Part shown: positions 45,672 through 53,610 of the stretch, piece after piece
Layout of the letters: the number at the start of each line of letters is the position of its first letter
Position numbering within the stretch: the first letter of the stretch is position 1
Source: Chryseobacterium sp. MEBOG06
Lineage (GTDB): Bacteria > Bacteroidota > Bacteroidia > Flavobacteriales > Weeksellaceae
DNA length: 64,000 bases
Direction: 5' to 3'
Assembly (NCBI RefSeq): GCF_021869765.1
Contig: NZ_CP084580.1
Coordinates: 3,472,001-3,536,000, forward strand
Notes under the pieces: model-generated
What the model was told of the DNA's origin: nothing
Seen by the model: the letters and a program-made list of their open reading frames with translations, nothing else
Databases searched by the model: none
Translations under genes and position numbers: made by a program

Positions 45672-46074
45672 GTATATTTATAAAATTTTAACAAATTATT
45701 ATCATTTTTTAGCCAAAAATATAATTATTCAATATCAAGAACCGGCTAATAAACAATTAACATACCAAACTCATCTTCAACAGTTGTATAATCTATTTAT
45801 GAACAATACATTATATCATTGAAAAGTTACACTTAATTGTAAGTTATTTCTAATATTATTTAAAAATTCAATGTTATTTTTTATACATATTGATTTTTTA
45901 TTGAATAAAAAGCACACTTCATATCAAAACATATCACTCTGATTGCCAACACAATAAATCATAAAAACATTTCTGAATTTTATTTATATAATAAAACATC
46001 ACTATTATTTTATTTAAACAAAACAATAGATAATCTGAATAACAGTCCTCGTGAGAAATTAACATTAAAAAGTG
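45672..46074. other. AT-rich intergenic region before mnmE
   Basis: About 400 bases, very AT-rich, without a gene or obvious structure. The mnmE promoter lies at its right end. Confidence 0.6.
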
Positions 46075-46082
46075 TAAATTTG
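46075..46082 (+). promoter_or_regulatory. -7 promoter box of mnmE
   Basis: TAAATTTG, an exact TAnnTTTG match ending four bases before the ATG at 46087, which predicts a leaderless mRNA. Confidence 0.6.
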
Positions 46083-46086
46083 CAGC

Positions 46087-47472
46087 ATGAATAACGATAC
46101 CATATGTGCACTGGCTACCGCCAATGGAATAGGTGCTTTAGGCATTATCAGAGTTTCAGGAGATAACGCATTACCAATAGTTCAGAAAAGTTTTCCGGCA
46201 AAAAAGCTGGAAAAACAGAAATCTCATACCATTCATTACGGCTATTTCATGGATGAAGAAGAAGCTATTGATGAAGTAATGCTTTCTATTTTTCTGGCTC
46301 CGAAAAGTTTCACCACTGAAAATTCTGTTGAGATTGCTTTTCACGGCTCTCCGCATATCGGAAAACGTATTCTTGAAACCCTGATCAAAAATGGAGCTAG
46401 AATGGCTAAAGCCGGAGAATTCACACTCCGCGCCTTTATCAATGGCAGAATTGACCTTTCCCAGGCTGAAGCAATTGCCGATGTGATTGCCTCTGAAAAT
46501 GAAGCTTCCCGAAAGGTGGCTATCAATCAGCTGAAAGGGGGAATTACCAACGAAATATCGTTTTTAAGAACCGATCTTCTGAATTTTGTTTCCCTTATTG
46601 AACTTGAGCTTGATTTTGCTGAAGAAGATGTAGAATTTGCAGACAGAACTGCACTAAATGGGTTATTGGATAAGATCGAATTAAAATTAAACTCCCTGAT
46701 TGAAAGTTTCCAATACGGAAATGCCATAAAAAACGGAACAGCCGTTGCCATCATCGGAAAACCAAATGCCGGAAAGTCTACTCTACTCAACTCTTTGTTG
46801 AAAGAAGAAAGAGCGATTGTAAGTAATATTGCCGGAACAACCCGTGATACTATTGAAGAAATCCTTCATATCAAAGGCCACGCTTTCAGACTCATCGATA
46901 CGGCAGGACTTCGTGATACGATAGATGAAATTGAGGCTATTGGAGTAAAGAAAGCCAAAGAAAAGGTAGAGAATGCCAATATCCTTGTATACCTGGCCGA
47001 TGCCGCTACTGAGGATTACTCAGAAGATATTGAAATGATTCAATCTTTATTAAGGGATGATCTGAAACTTATTATCTGTGCCACCAAAATTGATGAAGTA
47101 ATTCCAACCAAATATGAAGTTGTAGAAGATATCTTTAGAAATGCAATTGGCCACGAATTTGATTTTATTAAAATATCAGCAGTGGAAAATCAAAACATTC
47201 AGGATCTTAAAAATGAACTATCTTCTTATGTGGAGCATTTAAAGACTGAAGAAAGTAATGTTGTGATTACCAACCAACGTCACTTTGAAGCCCTACGTAA
47301 ATCTCTGGATGCCGTAGATAAAGTAAAAGAAGCTATTTCTTCCCAGATATCCACAGAACTATTGGCTTACGAGCTTAGAAATGCTTTGGAACATCTCGGG
47401 GAAATTTCCGGGGAAGTAACGAATGATGAGGTGCTGGGGAATATCTTTTCTAAGTTCTGTATCGGGAAATAA
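46087..47472 (+). CDS. mnmE: tRNA-modification GTPase MnmE
   Basis: 461 residues. The N-terminal tetrahydrofolate-binding domain starts with DTICALATANGIGALGIIRV. The G domain carries Walker A GKPNAGKST (224-232), the TTRDT switch and DTAG (271-274), and the C-terminus ends in FCIGK with the conserved Cys. With MnmG it makes 5-carboxymethylaminomethyluridine at the wobble base of certain tRNAs. The complete C-terminal CIGK end is retained although the mobile element starts within its last codons: the 18 bases at 47455-47472 serve both as coding end and as attachment core. Function should be intact. Confidence 0.96.
   Translation: MNNDTICALATANGIGALGIIRVSGDNALPIVQKSFPAKKLEKQKSHTIHYGYFMDEEEAIDEVMLSIFLAPKSFTTENSVEIAFHGSPHIGKRILETLIKNGARMAKAGEFTLRAFINGRIDLSQAEAIADVIASENEASRKVAINQLKGGITNEISFLRTDLLNFVSLIELELDFAEEDVEFADRTALNGLLDKIELKLNSLIESFQYGNAIKNGTAVAIIGKPNAGKSTLLNSLLKEERAIVSNIAGTTRDTIEEILHIKGHAFRLIDTAGLRDTIDEIEAIGVKKAKEKVENANILVYLADAATEDYSEDIEMIQSLLRDDLKLIICATKIDEVIPTKYEVVEDIFRNAIGHEFDFIKISAVENQNIQDLKNELSSYVEHLKTEESNVVITNQRHFEALRKSLDAVDKVKEAISSQISTELLAYELRNALEHLGEISGEVTNDEVLGNIFSKFCIGK
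47455..47472 (+). other. Putative attachment site (attL core) at the mnmE 3' end
   Basis: ttctgtatcgggaaataa is the end of mnmE including its stop codon. The integrase gene begins 160 bases beyond. The 3' end of mnmE/trmE is the known integration site of SGI1-type elements in Gammaproteobacteria. An imperfect gggaaa/tttccc inverted pair (47464-47469, 47489-47494) flanks the boundary. The matching attR copy would be outside the window. Confidence 0.55.
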
Positions 47473-47561
47473 ATTCATTTTCTTTTAGTTTCCCTTGTTT
47501 TCTTTTGTTTGATTTACAGTAAATTAACCTGTTTTTATTTTCTTATTTAAGAGTTTGTTTT

Positions 47562-47569
47562 TACTTTTG
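47562..47569 (+). promoter_or_regulatory. -7 promoter box of the integrase gene
   Basis: TACTTTTG, an exact TAnnTTTG match, 63 bases before the integrase ATG; the predicted start is near 47573, immediately ahead of the palindrome at 47581-47607. Confidence 0.5.
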
Positions 47570-47580
47570 TTACATCTTTA

Positions 47581-47607
47581 GTACACCTTTCAGTATAAAA
47601 GGTGTAC
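47581..47607. promoter_or_regulatory. Perfect palindrome in the integrase leader
   Basis: gtacaccttt-cagtata-aaaggtgtac, perfect 10-bp arms with a 7-nt centre, followed by another gtgtac at 47610. Candidate operator, or arm-type site for the integrase. Confidence 0.5.
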
Positions 47608-47632
47608 AAGTGTACATCTGTAATAATATTGT

Positions 47633-48772
47633 ATGAAAATTACTCTTAAACAAAAGCTACTTAAAAATGGAATGGTTAGTCTTTATATTGAATACTATAA
47701 AGGCTCAACAAGTGATTCGTCAGGAAAAAGGATTCATCTTAGGGATTTTGAGTATTTAAAAATTTATTTATACCAATTTCCTAAAACTGCTCAAGAAAAA
47801 AAAGAGAATAAAGAAAATGAAAAACTGGCAGAAAATATTCTTTCAATACGCAAAGCAGAATATGTACAGGGAAAATTTGATATAAAGAACACTAGCAAAT
47901 CCAAAAGAAGATTTCTTGAGTATTTTTCTGAAAAGACAGAAGAGAAACAGAAACAAGATACTTCTAACAATTATGGAAACTGGTTTTCTACCCTACAGCA
48001 TTTAAAGAAAATCATATCACCAAACTTTACTTTTGATGAAGTTGAGGAAAACTTTATTAAAAAGATTAGAAATTATTTTGACAACGAAGCAAAAACTAAG
48101 AGTGATCTTCCATTATCCCAAAATTCTAAATATTCTTATTTCAACAAATTTAAAGCATCATTAAGGAACGCTTTTGATGAAGGCTACCTTTCTATCAATT
48201 ATGCCAGTAAAATAAAATCATTTGAACAGGCTGAAAGTCAAAGGGAATACTTAACATTTGATGAGTTGCAAGCCCTAGCCAGTACTCAATGTAAATATGA
48301 TGTACTCAAACGTGCTTTTCTGTTCTCTTGTTTAAGTGGGCTTCGATGGAGTGATATTAATACAATGGTTTGGTCAGAGGTAAGAGACGAGGGAGAAATA
48401 AGCAAAATCAACTTCCGCCAGGAAAAAACAGATGGAGTTGAATATTTATACATTTCTCAACAAGCAAGAGAACTACTTGGTGAAAGACAGTCTCCGGAAG
48501 ATAGGGTTTTTCGTGGACTTAAATATGGGATGGTTTATAATACTGAAATTGTCCGATGGTGTAATAGGGCAAGTATATCAAAACATATAACATTTCACAG
48601 TGCAAGACATACAAATGCTGTTTTATTATTAGAAAACGGAGCAGATATTTATACTGTCTCTAAAAGATTAGGTCATCGTGAAATTAGAACAACAGCAATT
48701 TATGCCAAAATTGTAGATAAAAAGATGAAAGAGACCGCCGAAATAATTCCTGAACTTAAAATTAAATTATGA
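47633..48772 (+). CDS. Tyrosine site-specific integrase
   Basis: 379 residues. The N-terminal arm-binding/SAM-like domains (about 1-195) precede the catalytic domain with all tyrosine-recombinase residues: Arg238 (SGLRWSD), Lys265, His322-x-x-Arg325 (HSARHT), His348 (LGHREI) and nucleophile Tyr357 (TAIYAKI). It should catalyse integration and excision of the element at the mnmE 3' end. Its start is 160 bases from that end; the stop overlaps the start of the next gene by 4 bases (ATGA). Confidence 0.93.
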   Translation: MKITLKQKLLKNGMVSLYIEYYKGSTSDSSGKRIHLRDFEYLKIYLYQFPKTAQEKKENKENEKLAENILSIRKAEYVQGKFDIKNTSKSKRRFLEYFSEKTEEKQKQDTSNNYGNWFSTLQHLKKIISPNFTFDEVEENFIKKIRNYFDNEAKTKSDLPLSQNSKYSYFNKFKASLRNAFDEGYLSINYASKIKSFEQAESQREYLTFDELQALASTQCKYDVLKRAFLFSCLSGLRWSDINTMVWSEVRDEGEISKINFRQEKTDGVEYLYISQQARELLGERQSPEDRVFRGLKYGMVYNTEIVRWCNRASISKHITFHSARHTNAVLLLENGADIYTVSKRLGHREIRTTAIYAKIVDKKMKETAEIIPELKIKL

Positions 48773-49593
48773 AAAAGAACCGTTTTATAATCAAGGCATA
48801 TTTATTTATTGCTTTAATTATTGCTATTTCAGCACTTCTACTCTGGGGAATTTATTTCTTTTCTTTAGAAGATAGAGTTTTTTTATTAAAACTACTCTTG
48901 TTTTCTTGTATACTATTTACCTTTTATCCTTTTTTTAAAGTTAATATTAAATGGATTCTAAATTATTTTCTTTGCATAGATAACAGCTGGTGGGATAAAA
49001 GAATTCAAAGACCAAGAATACTTATATATATAGTTTATTTTGGAGTATTATATCTAGTCGTTACAAACTTTCCAAGTAACAAAAATGATTATGTACTAAT
49101 ACTAAATCGTCTTTCACTTATTTTTTACCTTCTCATTGGTTCTTTTGTGGTTGGAAGATTAATTTGGTCTAAAAAATTTGAAACCCTAATTCTTCCTGAA
49201 CTTAAAAATATTGTTAGTCATGATATCAAGATTATGATATCAGATTCAAAAGTTTTAGATTCTCTAATAGATGATAATAAAAGTAATATAGATAAAAGCT
49301 CAATAGAAGATTTTAAAAAACTTTTAAAAGGAGAGAAATTGGACTCTAGAATTAAATGGGTTGGAACTTCTGGCAAAAATAGCATTACATATACCGGAAT
49401 TTTTTTAGTGTTACATGCGGTAATTGAAGGAGGTGAAATTAAATTTTCGAGAGAGAAAAGAAAAGCCTTAATGAATTTCATTACGGATAATTTTGTAAAA
49501 TTTGAAGAAGAAGAAATTAAAGAGATTTCCTTTAATACTATTAATGGAGCATACACCAACTTTATATTACCTCGTAACACTCTAAAAAGATAG
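48769..49593 (+). CDS. Four-segment membrane protein coupled to the integrase
   Basis: 274 residues with four hydrophobic segments in the first half (about 8-30, 36-53, 84-101 and 111-131) and a soluble C-terminal half. No family is recognised. The start overlaps the integrase stop (ATGA), so translation is probably coupled and the protein is a core part of the element rather than cargo. A regulator of excision or a phage/entry-exclusion factor is possible but unsupported. Confidence 0.75.
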   Translation: MKKNRFIIKAYLFIALIIAISALLLWGIYFFSLEDRVFLLKLLLFSCILFTFYPFFKVNIKWILNYFLCIDNSWWDKRIQRPRILIYIVYFGVLYLVVTNFPSNKNDYVLILNRLSLIFYLLIGSFVVGRLIWSKKFETLILPELKNIVSHDIKIMISDSKVLDSLIDDNKSNIDKSSIEDFKKLLKGEKLDSRIKWVGTSGKNSITYTGIFLVLHAVIEGGEIKFSREKRKALMNFITDNFVKFEEEEIKEISFNTINGAYTNFILPRNTLKR

Positions 49594-49692
49594 TCTAAAC
49601 TCCTACTAAAAGGGACTTTTAGAGTATCAGAGTATTTTTTCACTTACATCACAGTCTTTCCTTTGCTGTCATAAATCCAAAAAAAACAAGCA

Positions 49693-49977
49693 ATGGAAAG
49701 TAACCTAATCTTACAAAAGCTTAACCGACTTGAAAAATTGTTAGTCGGTGCAAAAAGTATTTTTAATGTTGAAGAACTTGCAGATTATACAGGTTTTAGT
49801 AAATCGTATATCTATAAGCTCGTACATTCTAATATTATTCCTTATTCAAAACCAAACGGCAAGACTTTATTCTTTGAAAAGTCTAAAATAGATAATTGGC
49901 TAAGAAGCAACTATTCTAAATCCGATACGGAAATTACTGAAGAAGCTGAAAATTATATTTTCAAATCTCAAAAATAA
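49693..49977 (+). CDS. Excisionase-like HTH_17 DNA-binding protein
   Basis: 94 residues. FNVEELADYTGFSKSYIYKL and IIPYSKPNGKTLFFEKSKID are the MerR-like winged helix of the HTH_17/excisionase family common downstream of Bacteroidetes integrases, where it aids excision or regulates element genes. Preceded by a coiled-coil-like N-terminus (about 1-22). Followed by a hairpin (49981-50006). Confidence 0.85.
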   Translation: MESNLILQKLNRLEKLLVGAKSIFNVEELADYTGFSKSYIYKLVHSNIIPYSKPNGKTLFFEKSKIDNWLRSNYSKSDTEITEEAENYIFKSQK

Positions 49978-49980
49978 CAA

Positions 49981-50006
49981 AGCGCAACTATTGCAGTAGT
50001 TACGCT
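49981..50006 (+). terminator. Hairpin after the excisionase-like gene
   Basis: A 10-bp imperfect stem (agcgcaacta/tagttacgct, one mismatch) with a 6-nt loop, followed by a loose T-rich stretch. Probable terminator. Confidence 0.6.
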
Positions 50007-50065
50007 TATATCTTTTGTCTAATCAATCCGTAGTACAAATATACGGATTTATAATCCAATTACTT

Positions 50066-51295
50066 ATGAACGAGGAAAATCCATATATACGTGTGGGAAC
50101 ATCATACTATAAGATCATTCGAAAACCAACAATATCAGGTGATACAATTTCTCTAATGTCAAAATGGAACAGAGAAACAATAATTACTGATCATGGTAAA
50201 GATTTTATAAGTAATATTCCTAAACTTGATGATTTTATTTGTATTCCCGACAATCTAAATTATGAGAGGATAATTGGTAATTTTTACAATACTTACAATG
50301 AACTGCCATTTAAACCAGTTGAAGAAAAAGTTGATATAGATTCTCCAAAAATTGAAAAATCAATTTTATTTCTAAAACATATTTTTGGCAATCAATTTCT
50401 CCTGGGGATAGATTACCTAAAAATCCTTCTAGAACTCCCTACTCAATATCTACCAATACTTTGCTTAGTAAGTAAAGAGAGAGCGACCGGAAAAACGACA
50501 ATGATAAAGTGGCTTAAAGCTATTTTCGGACTTAATATGACCTATATTAAAGGGGATTCCTTTAGTTCTCAATTCAATGCAGATTGGACAGCTAAACTTA
50601 TTGTTGCCATTGATGAAGTATTTTTTGACAGAAAAGAAATCACAGAACGTTTAAAATATCTTTCCACAACGGATAAAGATAAAATTGAAAGAAAGGGGCA
50701 CGACAGAGAAGAAATTGATTTTTTCGCAAAGTTTATACTTTGTTCGAATAACGAGGACAATTTTATCCAGATAGACGAAAATGAAATCCGGTTTTGGATT
50801 ATTAAAGTAAAACCTATCAAAGAAGAAAATACAGAGTTCTTACATCAGCTGGTCAATGAAATCCCCTATTTCCTCTCTTTTCTGTTAACACATCCATTTA
50901 CAACAGAAAAAAAATCAAGAATGTGGTTTTCTCCTAATGAAATTAAAACCGATGCACTACGAAAACTGGTTTGGAGAAACAACAATAAACTTGAGAGACA
51001 AATGATAGAACTTTTCAATGAGATTTTTGAAAATTTTGATGAAAACGAAATACAGTTTACTCCAACGGATATAGTATCAATGTTAAAAACTATGTTTAAA
51101 GCATACTGGTCGGTGTCTGATGTTAGAAAACTATTGAAGAACAACTGGAAAATAGAACCGAAAAATAATTCTTTAGCCTATGTAAAATATGATATTGAAT
51201 ATAATGGAAGCTTTTATCAGCTAAATAAGATTGGAAGATACTTTACAGTAAACAGAAATTTCATTACAGAAATTTCTGATGAAATGATGAGATAG
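50066..51295 (+). CDS. SF3-type helicase/primase-like replication protein
   Basis: 409 residues from the ATG at 50066; a TTG 51 bases upstream is less likely. Walker A is RATGKTT (about 139-145), Walker B-like VAIDEV follows, and LCSNNEDNF carries the sensor Asn. The arrangement resembles the D5/VirE/DUF5906-type helicases of integrative elements and phages that unwind DNA for element replication. Partner of the Toprim primase at 51510, with the repeat array between them. Residue 315-409 is a winged-helix-like tail. Confidence 0.8.
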   Translation: MNEENPYIRVGTSYYKIIRKPTISGDTISLMSKWNRETIITDHGKDFISNIPKLDDFICIPDNLNYERIIGNFYNTYNELPFKPVEEKVDIDSPKIEKSILFLKHIFGNQFLLGIDYLKILLELPTQYLPILCLVSKERATGKTTMIKWLKAIFGLNMTYIKGDSFSSQFNADWTAKLIVAIDEVFFDRKEITERLKYLSTTDKDKIERKGHDREEIDFFAKFILCSNNEDNFIQIDENEIRFWIIKVKPIKEENTEFLHQLVNEIPYFLSFLLTHPFTTEKKSRMWFSPNEIKTDALRKLVWRNNNKLERQMIELFNEIFENFDENEIQFTPTDIVSMLKTMFKAYWSVSDVRKLLKNNWKIEPKNNSLAYVKYDIEYNGSFYQLNKIGRYFTVNRNFITEISDEMMR

Positions 51296-51329
51296 ATGTA
51301 TAAACATCTAATTAATAACAAATTATAAT

Positions 51330-51481
51330 TCATCAAAAGCTCATCAAAATAAAAATTAACACTTTTTGATGAGATAACGATGAGACAATTAAACAATTGT
51401 TTGATGAATTGATGAGTATTTGATGAAATAATAAACATCTGAAAACAAGCCACTTACTTTCATTTTTCATCAATTCATCAA
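51330..51481. repeat. Array of eight 7-bp repeats (TTGATGA), iteron-like
   Basis: TTGATGA or its complement occurs at 51330, 51341, 51366, 51401, 51409, 51420, 51467 and 51475 (8 exact copies; one near-copy at 51377). Several are spaced 8 or 11 bases apart and the two strands are mixed. They fill the gap between the helicase and primase genes, the expected place for a replication origin or an autoregulated operator. Confidence 0.65.
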
Positions 51482-51509
51482 ATTTCCAATTAATATAAAC
51501 CCGAATTTT

Positions 51510-52340
51510 ATGAATTGCCAAACTCTAAATAATAATATAAGACTGGAAGAAGTTCTGGCTTCGCTTGGACACCTACCTGTAAAATGTAATGAAAAAGAAG
51601 CTTGGTTTCTTAATCCTTTTGGACTAGAAACAGAAGCATCTTTTAAGATAGATAGACATAAGAACGTATGGTATCTATTTTCTGAAGGCAAAGGAGGAAA
51701 AACGGCAGACTTTATTGTGAAATACTTTAACTGTTCTGTTTCCGAGGCTTTATCATGGGCAGAAGAAAAAAACTTTAATTTTTCTTTTCAAAGGCAAAAC
51801 GATTTATCAAAAGCTAATATTAATATTACTGAAGTCAAACCACTTTCTAATTATTATCTCAAAAAATATCTTAAAAGTAGAGGGATTAGTAGTAAATCTT
51901 ATCATCTACTTAATGAGGTGAAATTTACAATCAGTAATAGGAAGTTATATGCAATAGGTTTTAGAAACCTTTCCGGAGGTTATGAATTACGCAATAGTTT
52001 TTATAAAGGATGTACCTCAAAAGATATTTCTTTTATTCAAAAATCAGATGCTTCAATTTCGGTTTTTGAAGGATTTATGGACGCTCTTTCATACCTTGAA
52101 TTTACTACTTCAAATGCTGAAAGTTTATTGATTTTAAACTCGGTTTCTATGCTTGAAAAAGCAAAAACACAGTTGCAAAATTTTAGCTCAATAAAGCTTT
52201 TTCTGGATAATGATAAGGCAGGAGAAAGGTCAAAAAACGAAATTTTATCTTGTTTTTCTAATGCTGAAGATTGCTCAAAACTATACGAAGGCTACAAAGA
52301 TTTTAATGACTTTTTTATTGACAAGCAAAAAACATTTTAG
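51510..52340 (+). CDS. Toprim-domain primase of the element
   Basis: 276 residues. The N-terminal half resembles a CHC2-type DNA primase domain (NPFGLETEASFKI and GKGGKTADFI) but lacks the zinc-binding Cys/His set. The C-terminal half is a Toprim domain: VFEGFMDAL (catalytic Glu) and LFLDNDKAGERS (DxD). It should prime element DNA replication, together with the helicase upstream. The repeats before it suggest it is regulated or that the origin lies there. Confidence 0.85.
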   Translation: MNCQTLNNNIRLEEVLASLGHLPVKCNEKEAWFLNPFGLETEASFKIDRHKNVWYLFSEGKGGKTADFIVKYFNCSVSEALSWAEEKNFNFSFQRQNDLSKANINITEVKPLSNYYLKKYLKSRGISSKSYHLLNEVKFTISNRKLYAIGFRNLSGGYELRNSFYKGCTSKDISFIQKSDASISVFEGFMDALSYLEFTTSNAESLLILNSVSMLEKAKTQLQNFSSIKLFLDNDKAGERSKNEILSCFSNAEDCSKLYEGYKDFNDFFIDKQKTF

Positions 52341-52464
52341 TTATTACGGTGCATAGGTCGAGAAGTGCCTTTGTCCTGACAAAACCAAATTCCGCTACGC
52401 TACATTTCGTTTTTCAGTCCTAAAGGCTTCTCGTTTTGCTCCCGTTGGTCGCAAAAATTTTACA
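52341..52464. other. Candidate oriT / structured noncoding region
   Basis: 124 bases without a gene directly upstream of the mobilisation genes, much more GC-rich than its surroundings. An imperfect long inverted pair: cgagaag(tg)cctttgtcctga at 52359-52379 against the complement at 52414-52433. It lies next to the relaxase genes, as oriT normally does. It shares tttttcagtc and ctcgtttt with a region at 57763-57797. Confidence 0.5.
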
Positions 52465-52767
52465 ATGAAAAGGAATAAGAAAATTGAAATCAGAGTCTCA
52501 GAAAATGAAAAGAAAATGATTTCTGATAAGGCTGAAAAAACAGGTCTTAAAACTTCTGAATATGTAAGAAAAGCTTCGTTAGATAAGAGTTTGAATTTCC
52601 GCTTTTCAAAAGAAGAAATTGAAGCTTGGAAAAATTTGACTTTTATCAGTACAGCGCTCCGAAACCTAACTAATATTTTAAATAAGGAAAATAGAGAGGA
52701 ACTGATTTCTGAGTTAAAAAATATTAATGAACAAATTAAAGTTGAAATTCAAAAATTCCTAAGATGA
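52465..52767 (+). CDS. Mobilisation accessory protein (ribbon-helix-helix, MobC/BmgB-like)
   Basis: 100 residues. The start KKIEIRVSENEKKMISDKA is a ribbon-helix-helix strand-helix typical of relaxosome accessory proteins of Bacteroidetes mobilizable elements, followed by helix-rich sequence. It should bind oriT and load the relaxase. The stop overlaps the relaxase start (4 bases). Confidence 0.83.
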   Translation: MKRNKKIEIRVSENEKKMISDKAEKTGLKTSEYVRKASLDKSLNFRFSKEEIEAWKNLTFISTALRNLTNILNKENREELISELKNINEQIKVEIQKFLR

Positions 52768-53606
52768 CAGCAAGTGCAAAATCCATAAGAGGAAGCCGGC
52801 AGGGTGTCGATTATTTAATTGCCGAGCATAAAGGATATGAATTAGATCGAAATCTCATTTATGGAGAAACATCCACAGAGATTATGAATAGTTTCAGAAT
52901 CCAGCAATCTGAAAACTACACATGTGATAAAAAATTCTTTACGGCATACATTAGCCCAGATCCTAAAGACGGACAGAATTTAACAGATAAAGAGCTAAAG
53001 GAAATCAGCCATGATTTTATGAAAGGAATTGGTGTAAACCCTGAAAAGCAAGCTTACTTAGCAATTGTACATACGGAAAAGAATCATAAACATGTTCATT
53101 TATTGATCAATCGTATAGACGAAAAAAACAAGGCAATTAAAGACAATTTCATTGTTCTTAAAGCTCAAAATACTGTTCACAAAATAGCAAAAGAAAGAGG
53201 GTTAATCTCCGCAAGGGATATCATGCATAAAAATCAGGAAAATAAAATTATGCAGTCCAAAGAGATAAAGAAACAAATCTTTGAATCTCATAGCCAAGTA
53301 ATGAAGATCAAACCCCAAACTTTTTCCAAGTATATGGAATACATGAAAGCTTTAGGACATGAAATAAAGCCAACCATTAATAGGAAGGGGGAAATACAAG
53401 GTTTCACTGTAAATGATAAGAAATCAGGACAAGAATTTAAGATGTCTGAAATTAAAAGAGAAATGTCTGCTAATAATCTGGCTAAAGAATTAAAGTATGA
53501 TTTGGATTATAAGTTTAATTCTGTTTTGGATAATAGTCGGAAAAAACAATTAGAAACTTCAAAAAATAAAGAGAAATCACAAAGTTTAGGAATAAGTAAA
53601 AATTAG
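52764..53606 (+). CDS. MOBP-type relaxase
   Basis: 280 residues. The metal-binding three-His motif is HKHVHLLIN (108-116) preceded by His103, and a nucleophile Tyr probably lies near the N-terminus (Y17 in GVDYLI). Family is the relaxase/mobilization nuclease domain that nicks oriT and pilots the strand. Shorter than full MOBP relaxases, without a C-terminal primase or helicase, as usual for Bacteroidetes IMEs. It overlaps the accessory gene and is followed 4 bases later by the coupling protein gene. Confidence 0.88.
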   Translation: MTASAKSIRGSRQGVDYLIAEHKGYELDRNLIYGETSTEIMNSFRIQQSENYTCDKKFFTAYISPDPKDGQNLTDKELKEISHDFMKGIGVNPEKQAYLAIVHTEKNHKHVHLLINRIDEKNKAIKDNFIVLKAQNTVHKIAKERGLISARDIMHKNQENKIMQSKEIKKQIFESHSQVMKIKPQTFSKYMEYMKALGHEIKPTINRKGEIQGFTVNDKKSGQEFKMSEIKREMSANNLAKELKYDLDYKFNSVLDNSRKKQLETSKNKEKSQSLGISKN

Positions 53607-53610
53607 AATT

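Noticed and set aside
47472..47632. tRNA gene as integration target
   Set aside because: No cloverleaf-like sequence is found; the integrase-proximal boundary is the end of mnmE.
51330..51481. CRISPR-like array
   Set aside because: The repeated unit is only 7 bases, mixed in orientation, with irregular spacing and no cas genes nearby, so an iteron or operator reading fits better.
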